Assembly (NCBI RefSeq): GCF_045689235.1
Contig: NZ_CP136864.1
Location: 1,798,001 to 1,862,000 of the forward strand
DNA: 64,000 nucleotides
Direction of reading: 5' to 3'
DNA from: Congregibacter variabilis
GTDB lineage: Bacteria > Pseudomonadota > Gammaproteobacteria > Pseudomonadales > Halieaceae
Below the pieces are notes generated by a model. The model did no database searches and was not told where the DNA came from. It worked only from the letters and a program-made list of their open reading frames with translations. The translations under genes were made by a program, and so were the position numbers. Below, in pieces: positions 43,114-52,152 of the stretch (position 1 is its first letter; the number at the start of each line of letters is the position of its first letter).

Positions 43114-43818
43114 ATGCCGGCGCTAAAAACAGGATTGGCGCTATCCATCTTGTTGGTAGAAGATCACCTTCCCATTGCAGCACAGGTGACTGGCTTCCTT
43201 GAAGGCCATGGCTGGCAGGTGGATCACGCCCGCACCGGGCAGCAGGCAATGACTCTTGCCCAGACAAACCCGTACCACGTAATACTATTGGATCTGAACC
43301 TTCCAGACATTGATGGAATTCGTGTCTGTGAGCAGATAAAGCGGTCAACGGAAATCAACACACCCATCCTTATGCTCACAGCGCGCGACAGCTTTGAGGA
43401 AAAGGCCGAAGGCTTTGGACACGGCGCCGATGACTATCTGACCAAGCCCTTTGATTTACGGGAGCTTGCACTACGCTGCCAAGCCCTCGCAAAGCGCAAT
43501 GACCTTCACCACAGTAAAGTACTGGTGCTGGGTGATCTGCGCATTGATACCGCTCAAAAGTCTGCCTTACGGGAGAATCAGGCGCTGGCGCTCACAAGCA
43601 TTGGCTTCAGGATTCTGGTACTGCTGGCTCAGGCCTACCCAAACCCCCTGTCCCGGTCAGCGCTGCTCCATCAAATCTGGGGGGATGCTCCGCCTGATAG
43701 CGACGCTTTGAAATCGCATATCTACAGTCTGCGTATCGAGCTGGATAAACCCTTTGCGTCACCCATGCTCAAAACCATTACTAACGTCGGCTATAAGCTG
43801 GAGGTCAGCAGTGACTAA
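43114..43818 (+). CDS. OmpR-family response regulator
   Basis: This 234-residue regulator has a receiver domain with the acid pocket in LVEDH, phospho-acceptor Asp60 in VILLDLNLPDIDG, Thr in MLTARDS and Lys in YLTKPFD. A winged-helix DNA-binding domain follows (SALLHQIWGD; LKSHIYSLRIELDKPF; TITNVGYKLEV). The ATG at 43114 lies one base after the TM2 stop. The 3' end overlaps the kinase start by eight bases. Its target genes are unknown, and self-regulation of this cluster is likely. Confidence 0.93.
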   Translation: MPALKTGLALSILLVEDHLPIAAQVTGFLEGHGWQVDHARTGQQAMTLAQTNPYHVILLDLNLPDIDGIRVCEQIKRSTEINTPILMLTARDSFEEKAEGFGHGADDYLTKPFDLRELALRCQALAKRNDLHHSKVLVLGDLRIDTAQKSALRENQALALTSIGFRILVLLAQAYPNPLSRSALLHQIWGDAPPDSDALKSHIYSLRIELDKPFASPMLKTITNVGYKLEVSSD

Positions 43819-45055
43819 AAGGAGTAGTATCGAGCGTCAAGTTACTCGGTCCTTTGTAGGCCTGACGCTGCTGCTGACTAGCGTTTATCTGGGCTTCGTT
43901 TTGCTTATTGCTTACGTTACCGAAGACGAGATTATCGACCGACTCCTCAATAGTGAAATTAACTACCTTCAAGACAGCTATAGAGCGTCGGGCCGGTGGC
44001 CGACGCCCAGACTCGACTACTTCGCGCTTTACCACGGTGTAGAAGAAGCACCGCAACCCGTACGCCGGCAATTATTGAAGAACCCCCAAAGTCAGGAAAT
44101 TTTCACGCCAGACGACAGCCATTACCACGCCCGTTACCTGCAATTGAGCGACGAACACGAGGCATTGCTGGTCGCCGAAGTGTCGCCATTATTGGCCGTG
44201 ACAAACTTCTCCAGCGGACTTTTTCAACTCTTGGGAGGGCTTACGGCCGCCACGCTGGCATTGTCATTATGGCTGGCTTATCGCATCGCTCGCAAAACCT
44301 CACGCCCCATCATGCAGCTAAGCGATGAAGTGAAAGAAGTACGCAACAGTCAAAAATCCCTGACACTAAGCGCCGCGGGACAAGATGATGAGATCGGCTA
44401 TCTAGCCGATACAATTCAAAACAGTTTTCAGCAGCTAAGTGACGCAATTGATCGCGAGAGTAACTTTACGCGGGATGTGAGCCATGAGCTGCGCACACCG
44501 CTTACCGTGATTAAGAACAGTCTGCTCTTACTCGAAAATCGACAGAGCGAAGCCCAGGACATAGAGCAGCTGCGCAACGCGGCGGAACATATGCAAAGTA
44601 CTGTGAGCATCCTGCTAGCTTTGGCACGACAAGAATCGGTGCCGATGCAACGCCTTAGGCTACGCCCCATAGTAGAAGAGACAATACTGAGCTTGGATCG
44701 CGCGCTCTCAGAGACAGGATTCGCCATCGAGCTTGCGATCCCAGACGACTACGAGCTCATGGCTAACCCCCAACTCATCTCTCTCCTGACCGGCAATCTG
44801 ATAGAGAATGCGCTTCGCTATGCAAATGAACCCCGCATGGACATTGCTCTTCGGGATGACTGTCTCGTGTTTAGCAATCCCACCAACGCGCCTCCAATAA
44901 ATAATCCTCTAAAGGCAAACAGCAAGCAGCCCGACAGTCCCGGCTTGGGGCAGGGTCTATTTCTGGTTGAACGCATAGCAGCACGACTTAACTGGCAGGC
45001 GGCAAGCCATTGGGATTCTCATCGTTTTGATTTAATCCTGAGAATTTCACCTTAA
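43811..45055 (+). CDS. Membrane sensor histidine kinase
   Basis: This 414-residue kinase starts with GTG at 43811, inside the regulator gene. A helix at about residues 12-36, a periplasmic domain of about 100 residues, and a second helix (LGGLTAATLALSLWLAYRIA) precede a HAMP-like linker. The dimerisation box has phospho-acceptor His225 in DVSHELRTPLTVIKN. The ATP-binding domain has the N box (LTGNLIENALRYA) and G box (GLGQGLFLVERIA), but the D/F region between them is shortened, as in QseC/PmrB-like kinases. It pairs with the overlapping regulator. The signal is unknown. Confidence 0.92.
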   Translation: MTKRSSIERQVTRSFVGLTLLLTSVYLGFVLLIAYVTEDEIIDRLLNSEINYLQDSYRASGRWPTPRLDYFALYHGVEEAPQPVRRQLLKNPQSQEIFTPDDSHYHARYLQLSDEHEALLVAEVSPLLAVTNFSSGLFQLLGGLTAATLALSLWLAYRIARKTSRPIMQLSDEVKEVRNSQKSLTLSAAGQDDEIGYLADTIQNSFQQLSDAIDRESNFTRDVSHELRTPLTVIKNSLLLLENRQSEAQDIEQLRNAAEHMQSTVSILLALARQESVPMQRLRLRPIVEETILSLDRALSETGFAIELAIPDDYELMANPQLISLLTGNLIENALRYANEPRMDIALRDDCLVFSNPTNAPPINNPLKANSKQPDSPGLGQGLFLVERIAARLNWQAASHWDSHRFDLILRISP

Positions 45056-45093
45056 TTTGACCTGTGCTCACTTAGCCTGCGCCTATTGTATAA

Positions 45094-46173
45094 ATGAGGC
45101 CGAACAAGGTGATCAAGAAAATACTACTGGGCATCGCCCTTTGCGTCGTGTGTGTCACAGGCCTTGGCTTTTGGGTCGTCAGCCTGATGTTGCCCGACGA
45201 ATCAGTGGATTTGACGAAGACCACACCTGCCGATCTTGCTTATCTTGATAGAAGCATCACGCACAACAGGGGGAAAATCCTAGCGGTAGTGACAAGCACC
45301 GCCGTCATGGGGGACTCAGGAAAACGCACAGGCTATGAATTGACGGAGCTCTCTCGTGCCTACTATGTATTTAGCGCAAACGGATTCACAGTCGATATTG
45401 CAAGTCCCATGGGCGGTGAGCCTCCGGTAGTCATCGACGATGAGGACATGGGTCCATTCGACTACGCTTTTCTTAACGATGCCGATGCCATGGAAAAAGT
45501 CAGAAACACCACGCCTGTAGATCGCGTGAATCCCGACGAGTACGCCGGCGTCTACTTTGTGGGCGGCAAAGGGGCAATGTGGGACTTCCCTGAAAACACA
45601 GCGATTCAGCGTATTGTTCGTCAGCTCTATGAAGACGATAAAGTCGTAGCCGCCGTCTGCCATGGCCCCGCAGCATTAGTAAACGTCAAGCTGGGCAATG
45701 GTCAGTACCTATTGGAAGGCAAGCAGGTCAGCGGCTTTACCAACGAGGAAGAGCTATTCTTGATATCTGAGGCTCGAACGATCTTTCCCTTCTTGCTAGA
45801 AGATGGAATGCGCAGTCGCGGAGCCACCGTAGAAACCGCAGCGCCTTATCTCGAGCAGGTCAGCCAGGATGGCGATCTTCTCACAGGGCAAAACCCCTGG
45901 TCTGTCTGGGCTTTGGCAGAGTCTACGATCGAGCAACTCGGGTACGAACCCATTACTCGAAAACACACGGGCGATGAATATAGCACTGCCATTCTTGGAA
46001 CGTTCGAGCAGCACGGCTACGGTAAGGCCCGCGCTCATTTAAGGTCCCTTATGGGGACCTCTGACAGCCCGGTGAATCACAGCCTGATTGCCATGCACGC
46101 TGTGGTCGCTGGAATGAAAATGGAAGTAATCAAAACGTTCCAATTACTCTTACTGGCATCAGCCGCCAAGTAA
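45094..46173 (+). CDS. Membrane-anchored DJ-1/PfpI family protein
   Basis: This 359-residue protein has a hydrophobic helix at about residues 10-32 and then a DJ-1/PfpI (Hsp31-like) domain. Key features are GYELTELSRAYYVFSANGFTVDIASP, FVGGKGAMWDFPE and the nucleophile Cys189 in AAVCHGPAALV. Relatives act as glyoxalases, deglycases, chaperones or peptidases; the membrane anchor is unusual and would place the domain outside the cytoplasm. A GTG at 45109, spaced better from GAGG, is an alternative start. It follows the kinase gene by 38 bases and may be the effector of that system. Confidence 0.82.
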   Translation: MRPNKVIKKILLGIALCVVCVTGLGFWVVSLMLPDESVDLTKTTPADLAYLDRSITHNRGKILAVVTSTAVMGDSGKRTGYELTELSRAYYVFSANGFTVDIASPMGGEPPVVIDDEDMGPFDYAFLNDADAMEKVRNTTPVDRVNPDEYAGVYFVGGKGAMWDFPENTAIQRIVRQLYEDDKVVAAVCHGPAALVNVKLGNGQYLLEGKQVSGFTNEEELFLISEARTIFPFLLEDGMRSRGATVETAAPYLEQVSQDGDLLTGQNPWSVWALAESTIEQLGYEPITRKHTGDEYSTAILGTFEQHGYGKARAHLRSLMGTSDSPVNHSLIAMHAVVAGMKMEVIKTFQLLLLASAAK

Positions 46174-46204
46174 AGAAACGACAGCCACAAGGGGTGGCAA
46201 ATCC

Positions 46205-46807
46205 TCAAGGCGCAGCCGGCAGCGTAGCCAGGCCCTGACGAATTGCTTTGCCAACGGCTTTCACATCGACAGTATTGGAGTCTTCCACCACCATGCTGAT
46301 CTGAACCCGCCACAGCACGTCCGTTGTGTTTGCATCCACAAACACCAGCATGAATACGCCGGTCTCTACAGCGCCGCCAAAAGCATAAGCGTTATCTACA
46401 GAGGCTCCATCTATCTGGCGATTGACCGAACTGGGATACAACACAGTGTTGGATGAAACCCGGGGCATCTGTCCTTCGTTGTAACCGGTGGATGCCATAT
46501 ATTCGACCAAAAACTCGGCTTCAGCCTTGTCGACACGCCGGTACCCGAGTTGGCTCATCTTCTGCTCAAAGCTGGCTCGGATAGCCGCGCTCGATTGGGG
46601 CAGGCGATCCCTACTGCGATCGCTTTGAGAGGGGGGATCACTTCTCCAGGCATAACTGCTAAAGCCTGTCGCCTCAAAGGTTTGAGTGTCTTCGGGAAGC
46701 ACCTCAATACCGCTGCAAGCGCTCAGCAAGCCAGTTGCTAACAACAACGCCAGCAACAGCTTAGGAAACAATCGGTATACGGAGCCGGGAGAGATGTTTA
46801 TACGCAT
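46205..46807 (-). CDS. DUF4136 lipoprotein
   Basis: This 200-residue protein has a lipoprotein signal with the lipobox LSAC. The mature part has DUF4136 features: TFEATGFSSYAWRSDP near the start, IRASFEQKMSQLGYRRVDKAEAEFLVEY in the middle, and FMLVFVDANTTDVLWRVQ with IRQGLATLP at the end. It is probably on the periplasmic face of the outer membrane; function unknown. It converges with the DJ-1 gene and diverges from the M14-like peptidase gene. Confidence 0.88.
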   Translation of the reverse strand: MRINISPGSVYRLFPKLLLALLLATGLLSACSGIEVLPEDTQTFEATGFSSYAWRSDPPSQSDRSRDRLPQSSAAIRASFEQKMSQLGYRRVDKAEAEFLVEYMASTGYNEGQMPRVSSNTVLYPSSVNRQIDGASVDNAYAFGGAVETGVFMLVFVDANTTDVLWRVQISMVVEDSNTVDVKAVGKAIRQGLATLPAAP

Positions 46808-46946
46808 TTTCTATGTCCAAGAATTCGAGCGCTACAATAACAACCGCCGCAGCGAATAGCGATTAATCTCAAGCGGCAAAGCCAGCATAGACTTGCGCAG
46901 CGCTTCGGGTATCGTTCACGACTGAGAATCGACGAGACGCCAAGCA

Positions 46947-47873
46947 ATGACACCATCTGACGACTATCCCATTGGCATGCCCGGCACTCCGTGGGAGGCA
47001 CCCGAGAGAGCCGCATGGCTGGCCCTGCAAACACGCAAGCGCTCCTACTCTGAGCTCATAGAATCACGAATCAATGGGCTCAGCGACAAATTCCATCTGG
47101 AGAGCTACGGAGAACTCCAGGGCCCATTCGGGCAGTACATCTTGTATGCGGTGAGCTCCCGGGACTGGAACTCCGACCTCCCAAGCATTCTGATTACCGG
47201 AGGGGTTCACGGCTACGAAACCAGTGGAGTTTTGGGAGCGCTGGAATTTCTTGAGCAGGAATTTGCGCGTTACGCGCGCGATTTTAATTTCTTGGTCCTT
47301 CCCTGCGTGAGTCCCTGGGCATTTGAGACCATCAATCGATGGAATCCAGACGCGATCGACCCCAATCGATCTTTTGTCGATGACAGCCCGGCGGCGGAAT
47401 CCCTGGCGGTTGTGCAATACCTGAAGCAGCGCGACCTGTCGTTTCTCGCACATTTTGATCTGCACGAGACTACCGACACGGATAACACGGAGTTTCGGCC
47501 TGCCTTAGCCGCTCGGGACGCCAAAGGCCAGGATCACTGGGACATACCCGATGGCTTTTACGCAGTGGCAGACACATCCCGGCCCGCACCGGAGTTTCAG
47601 GAAGCCATCATCAAATCCGTAGCAAAGGTCACTCACATTGCGCCCTCCATCGACGGCAAAATCATCGGCGAAACACTGCAGCAAAACGGTGTCATCTGTT
47701 ACGACGGAATTGGACTGGGACTCTGCATGGGTGTGACCGATGCGCCCTACGTGACGACCACAGAAGTTTATCCGGACAGTCCTCTGGTCTCAGAGCAGGA
47801 CTGTATCGCGGCGCAGGTGTCGGCCATCACCGGTGGACTGGATTATTTGCTCGCGAGCAAAGCGACACGCTGA
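46947..47873 (+). CDS. M14/AstE-type zinc metallopeptidase
   Basis: This 308-residue cytoplasmic protein has the zinc-binding pair His88 and Glu91 in GGVHGYETSG and a third ligand, His173, in HFDLHETTD. The stretch VSPWAFETINRWNPDAIDPNRSF holds the substrate-binding Asn and Arg of carboxypeptidase/aspartoacylase-like enzymes. It could be a carboxypeptidase or an N-acyl-amino-acid hydrolase. No signal peptide is visible. It stands alone between divergent and convergent neighbours. Confidence 0.87.
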   Translation: MTPSDDYPIGMPGTPWEAPERAAWLALQTRKRSYSELIESRINGLSDKFHLESYGELQGPFGQYILYAVSSRDWNSDLPSILITGGVHGYETSGVLGALEFLEQEFARYARDFNFLVLPCVSPWAFETINRWNPDAIDPNRSFVDDSPAAESLAVVQYLKQRDLSFLAHFDLHETTDTDNTEFRPALAARDAKGQDHWDIPDGFYAVADTSRPAPEFQEAIIKSVAKVTHIAPSIDGKIIGETLQQNGVICYDGIGLGLCMGVTDAPYVTTTEVYPDSPLVSEQDCIAAQVSAITGGLDYLLASKATR

Positions 47874-47889
47874 GCACCTGCAGTAGTCC

Positions 47890-49296
47890 TTAAGCAGGAT
47901 TTGACTGTCGCAACGCCGAGTAGCGAGGCTGGTCAATGGCAAGCTGGCAGGCGACGGTTTGGCGCAAATGCTCTGCCAATCCAGGGCTATCAAGGGGCAT
48001 ACCATCCCTTAACTTGTTTACCAGGCCCCAGCGCAGCTCGTCGAGCTCAGCGTCGCTACCAAGCAATGCTTGTAGGCGCCGCCGCTCTTGATTGGCCAAG
48101 TGAGCACCGTGCTGGAGTTCTCGCTGCGCGATACCCAAAGAGTTCGCTGCTACCTTTGCAAGAAAACCGCTGCGACTGTCCAATTGACCGGCAAAATCAC
48201 CGCCTAAAAAATCTGCCACACCCGACAATAACTCAGCGGGCATCGGCAATTGAGTACCGATACTCGTGTCAGCGTCCATTTGTGGTAACTCAAACTGTCC
48301 GGGGATGAGTAAGTTGACGCAATCCATTTGGGCTTCGGAAGATCGTCTACCAATCACCGGCCGCTCCAGACTAGGCGTTTCGCCAGTGCGCCAGGCATTA
48401 GCCATTTGCAGCGTTGCCATGGCCCACCAGAAAGAACCGAACACCTGCCAGTACTTAAGTTCTGCGTGAGACACGTCTATTCCACTGACCTGGCGGTAGC
48501 CGTCCAACAGGTCTTCGACAGTACCGAACCCCCCAACGGGTAAAGCGTCTTTGCCAAAACGCCAGGAGTTAACACAGAGCCATCCCAGGTCTCGTATGGG
48601 ATCTCCTATCTGGGCCAGCTCCCAATCCAGGACAGCGGCAACGCCCTCGGGAGTAACCATCAAATTGCCGTTTCGAAAGTCCCCATGCACCAGAGTCGTT
48701 CGGGAGTCGCCCGGGGCATGGTCAATTAGCCACCGATAGCAGTAATCGATCATCGGTACGGGCACATGAAGATCCCGATAGATCTCCCAGGTCTCGGTGA
48801 CCAGAGCCTTGGGGCTGGTGTGGGGTAGCTCCGTATCCAGACCCGCTGCCGCCCAGTCCAAGGCATGAATTCGTCCCAGAATACGCCCACACTCCCCTGC
48901 TAAACGGGGGCGAACATCGGCGAGCTCCTTGACGCGTACAATCCGCTGCCCCAGAGTCTCTCCACTTACCCAATCCATGAGAAAACCGCTGCCCATGCCA
49001 TCCTCAGGCTGCAGCACATAGTGAATCTTTGGCCCGGGGATACCGGCTCTCCCGGCAAGCTCAAAGAGACGTGCTTCTGTCGCTAAGCTGATATTTCCAA
49101 CGTTCGACTCCGCATCCAATAGTGGCTGCGATCGCCGCAGCGCAAACTGACGTGTACCGGATGGCGTTTCTATGACTACTTGATAAGTCTCCTGACTGGC
49201 TCCAGCGGTGAGCTGCTCACAGGCCAGTAAACTTCGAAAGTCAGCGAGTTCGCGCTCTAGCAGCTTGGCCAGCGCCGTGCTCAAACCTTCTGACAT
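47890..49296 (-). CDS. APH-type phosphotransferase fused to a DUF6285 domain
   Basis: This 468-residue cytoplasmic protein has an aminoglycoside-phosphotransferase-like kinase domain (residues about 25-300), with catalytic Asp in LVHGDFRNGNLM and metal-binding Asp in AVLDWELAQIGDP. The remaining 130 residues (LLSGVADFLGGDF to PRYSAL) look like DUF6285, which accompanies such kinases. It lies two bases after an acyl-CoA dehydrogenase gene. Eukaryotic ACAD10/ACAD11 fuse these two activities: the kinase phosphorylates 4-hydroxyacyl-CoA and the dehydrogenase domain completes conversion to 2-enoyl-CoA. The same route is likely here, by analogy. Confidence 0.86.
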   Translation of the reverse strand: MSEGLSTALAKLLERELADFRSLLACEQLTAGASQETYQVVIETPSGTRQFALRRSQPLLDAESNVGNISLATEARLFELAGRAGIPGPKIHYVLQPEDGMGSGFLMDWVSGETLGQRIVRVKELADVRPRLAGECGRILGRIHALDWAAAGLDTELPHTSPKALVTETWEIYRDLHVPVPMIDYCYRWLIDHAPGDSRTTLVHGDFRNGNLMVTPEGVAAVLDWELAQIGDPIRDLGWLCVNSWRFGKDALPVGGFGTVEDLLDGYRQVSGIDVSHAELKYWQVFGSFWWAMATLQMANAWRTGETPSLERPVIGRRSSEAQMDCVNLLIPGQFELPQMDADTSIGTQLPMPAELLSGVADFLGGDFAGQLDSRSGFLAKVAANSLGIAQRELQHGAHLANQERRRLQALLGSDAELDELRWGLVNKLRDGMPLDSPGLAEHLRQTVACQLAIDQPRYSALRQSNPA

Positions 49297-49298
49297 AG

Positions 49299-50567
49299 CT
49301 AGTCCTCAACGCCTTTGGGTTTCCTCTGACTCATAAAACCGAAGAGGTAACCTGCGGCGCGACGTATTTGAATCTCGTCGGCCCCCTCGGTGATGCGATA
49401 GCGGCGATGATGCCGATAGATATGTTCAAAGGGTTTATAGCGAGAGTAGCCCATGCCACCGTGCACCTGCATAGCAAAGTCAGCAGCCTCGCAGCACAAG
49501 CGGTTTGCCTGGTAATTACACATAGAGACCTTGTCTGACACAGAGAACGCACCATCGCGATCCATGAGCCAGGCGGTCTTATGAATCAACGCCCGGAGCA
49601 TTTCACAGCGAGCGTTAAGCTCCACCAGCGGAAACTGTATCGCCTGATTCGTAGCCAAGGCTTTACCAAAGGGCTTTCTGCTCTTTGCGTGTTCCACCGC
49701 CTCATTCACACAGTATTGAGCGGCTCCCAGGCTCGACGCCGCCTGACGAATACGGTTCTCGTTAAAGAAGTGTTGAATCACCATGAGTCCCTTGCCCTCG
49801 CCACCAAAGATAGCGCCATCAGGCACTCGGACATCCGTGAAAGAAACGCGGGCATGATCCGAAGGCATGTTGAAGGTCCAAAGATATTCCTCGATGTTTA
49901 CGCCAGATGCCTTCATGGGAACAAGAAACGCCGTTATACCCAACGCATCTCCAGGCTCTCCTGAGGTACGAGCCATGACCATATCCGCGTCGGCCGTGTG
50001 TACACCGGTATTCCAGGTCTTTTCGCCGTTGATTATCCACTGCTCGCCATCGCGAACTGCATGGGTCTCCATATAGGTAGCATCGGAGCCATGCTCGGGC
50101 TCGGTGATACCAAAAGCAAAGCCTTGTCGCGCTGTGCTCATGCCCTCCAGCCACTGGTCTTTTTGCTCATCGGTTCCATATCTAAGCATCAGTAACAAAC
50201 CAATGTTGTTACCCACGATGGAGTGTTCGTTCTGAAGGTCGTTGTGCAGCCCAAGACCCTTGGCGGCCAAATGCTCCCGAATAATCGCCATGCCCAGATT
50301 GCCGCCGTCCCGACCGCCAAACTCAGCGGGAAAGGGATAATTGAAGATGCCTGCCTCTATAGACAGATCCTTGGCCTGACGCAGCAAGGCCTCCCACTCT
50401 TCATTGGGCAAACCTTCGCGATCCCAATCCGTTCTGGCGTCCTCACGACGATGGTCAAAGAAGCGCATGTTGTCATCCCTGTTCTGTAAGGGCTTGATCT
50501 TGTCTTCTATGAAGTCATCTACTTCGACGAGGAATGCGCTAACGTCTGCGGGGATTTCAAAGTCCAT
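49299..50567 (-). CDS. Acyl-CoA dehydrogenase (ACAD10/11-like)
   Basis: This 422-residue FAD enzyme is complete. Domain motifs are FGITEPEHGSDATYMETHA and GEKTWNTGVHTADADMVMART for flavin and substrate binding, with QVHGGMGYSRYKPFEHIYRHHRRYRITEGADEIQIRR at the C-terminus, which contains the Glu base position of many family members. The coupled phosphotransferase suggests a role with 4-hydroxyacyl-CoA derived from gamma-hydroxy acids or lactones. The gene is first of a two-gene minus-strand unit. Confidence 0.92.
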   Translation of the reverse strand: MDFEIPADVSAFLVEVDDFIEDKIKPLQNRDDNMRFFDHRREDARTDWDREGLPNEEWEALLRQAKDLSIEAGIFNYPFPAEFGGRDGGNLGMAIIREHLAAKGLGLHNDLQNEHSIVGNNIGLLLMLRYGTDEQKDQWLEGMSTARQGFAFGITEPEHGSDATYMETHAVRDGEQWIINGEKTWNTGVHTADADMVMARTSGEPGDALGITAFLVPMKASGVNIEEYLWTFNMPSDHARVSFTDVRVPDGAIFGGEGKGLMVIQHFFNENRIRQAASSLGAAQYCVNEAVEHAKSRKPFGKALATNQAIQFPLVELNARCEMLRALIHKTAWLMDRDGAFSVSDKVSMCNYQANRLCCEAADFAMQVHGGMGYSRYKPFEHIYRHHRRYRITEGADEIQIRRAAGYLFGFMSQRKPKGVED

Positions 50568-50730
50568 TGAGTGTCCTTGTTGTCGACTACATCTGTTTTA
50601 TTCGTATCGAACATAGCCGCACTGCCACGACTACAGCGTCTATGTTAGCGTCACACGGTGTTGTAACCTAAGCCCACGTCGCAAGGCCAGTTCCCTGCAC
50701 ACGGCCGCGGTACATTGAATGGAGACCACG

Positions 50731-51018
50731 ATGCCTGAGACTACTGTTATAGCTCACGTTCGCGCCAAGACCGGCCAGCAAGAAGTCGTGGGAGCAGAGC
50801 TGGAAAAGCTGCTGATCCCCACACGCTCTGAGCCCGGCTGCATACGCTACGACATGTTCGTGGACGCAAACGATCCTGCGCATTTTGTGTTTATTGAAAC
50901 CTGGGAATCCATAGACGCCCATCATGTCCATCTGGAACAGGGGCACATGGAAGGGTTTTTAATGGCCTGCAAAGGCACCATCGCAGAGGCTACTTTTTAC
51001 CACCTGGAAAACCGATAG
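50731..51018 (+). CDS. Antibiotic biosynthesis monooxygenase (ABM) domain protein
   Basis: This 95-residue single-domain protein has the ABM/YgiN fold pattern VIAHVRAKTGQQEVVGAELEKLLIPTRSEPGCIRYDMF, then FVFIETWES and DAHHVHLEQGHMEGF. Small members act as quinol monooxygenases or anti-oxidant enzymes and form dimers. The start is the ATG at 50731, with GGAG six bases upstream; that GGAG lies within an alternative ATG at 50719. It is a single-gene unit. Confidence 0.87.
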   Translation: MPETTVIAHVRAKTGQQEVVGAELEKLLIPTRSEPGCIRYDMFVDANDPAHFVFIETWESIDAHHVHLEQGHMEGFLMACKGTIAEATFYHLENR

Positions 51019-51102
51019 CCCGTGAAGCCCATGGAACCTTGCAGCCAGTACTGACGGATAGGATTCTGAAACAGGCCCGAACGATTTGATCACGCCGTAA
51101 CT

Positions 51103-52152
51103 TCAGCGCAGCCCATCATTAATACTGTCAAGAAATCTGGACCCCGGGCAAAGCTCCTTTTCGCTCAGCGTGTTCAGTGGCCTACGGGCTGTGCCCAGAG
51201 CATCATGCAACTCCTCACCGTCGCGATTAATATACAAAAGACCCGTCAGTATGTTTCCTGCATTTGAGTGCGATGCGATGGCCTGAAGCGCCGACTGGCG
51301 ATCCTCTATATCGTACTCGTCGTTAGCCTTATGCAGACGTACCACCGAACCATCGTGCATGCAGACTTCATGGGTGGTTCCCGATTCATAATTGGCGGTT
51401 ATCTCCTGGCGCATAGGCACAAAGTCGATAGGCATGGCATCAAGGTGCTCCCGTGTATACGCGTAACTTTTTGTTGAGCCCACATGATTATTGAAAGTCA
51501 CACAGGGAGAAATAACATCCAGTAGCGCGAATCCTCGATGGCTCATAGCCGCTTTTAGCAATGGCAGTAATTGCTCGCGATCACCCGAAAAACTGCGACC
51601 AACAAACGTCGCGCCAATTTCTATGGCTACTCGGGCAAGGTCGATGGGTGAATAGATATTCACGTCGCCCTTCTTGCTTTGAGAGCCCGTATCCATGGTG
51701 GCTGAGTCCTGACCTTTGGTGAGTCCGTAACAACCGTTGTTTTCTACTATGTAAACCATATTGAGATTGCGCCGCACCACATGTGCGAATTGCCCCATGC
51801 CGATCGAGGCAGTATCGCCATCGCCTGAGACGCCAAGATAGATAAGATCACGATTAGCCATGTTGGCCCCGGTGGCTACGGAAGGCATGCGTCCATGCAC
51901 ACTGTTAAAACTGTGCGACCCAGAGAGAAAATAAGCGGGTGTCTTGGAGGAACAACCGATCCCCGACAGCTTGGCCACCCGATGCGGTTCAATGTTCAGC
52001 TCAAAGCAGGCATCAATAATGGAGGCGCTGATTGAGTCATGCCCACAGCCGGCACATAGCGTCGACAAACCACCCTCATAGTCTTTTCGTGTGCAGCCCA
52101 GGCTGTTCTTTGGGGCATCGGGGTGTCGAAACTCCGGCTTGATAAAGGTCAT
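51103..52152 (-). CDS. korB: 2-oxoacid:acceptor oxidoreductase, beta subunit
   Basis: This 349-residue thiamine-diphosphate subunit has LCAGCGHDSISASIIDACFE, GIGCSSKTPAYFLS, the ThDP motif GVSGDGDTASIGMGQF and NNGCYGLTKGQDSAT. The cysteines in the first two motifs are those of the iron-sulfur site near ThDP in this family. It decarboxylates a 2-oxoacid, probably 2-oxoglutarate, to the acyl-CoA and passes electrons on. Its ATG overlaps the alpha-subunit stop as ATGA, and it is the third gene of the operon. Confidence 0.9.
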   Translation of the reverse strand: MTFIKPEFRHPDAPKNSLGCTRKDYEGGLSTLCAGCGHDSISASIIDACFELNIEPHRVAKLSGIGCSSKTPAYFLSGSHSFNSVHGRMPSVATGANMANRDLIYLGVSGDGDTASIGMGQFAHVVRRNLNMVYIVENNGCYGLTKGQDSATMDTGSQSKKGDVNIYSPIDLARVAIEIGATFVGRSFSGDREQLLPLLKAAMSHRGFALLDVISPCVTFNNHVGSTKSYAYTREHLDAMPIDFVPMRQEITANYESGTTHEVCMHDGSVVRLHKANDEYDIEDRQSALQAIASHSNAGNILTGLLYINRDGEELHDALGTARRPLNTLSEKELCPGSRFLDSINDGLR

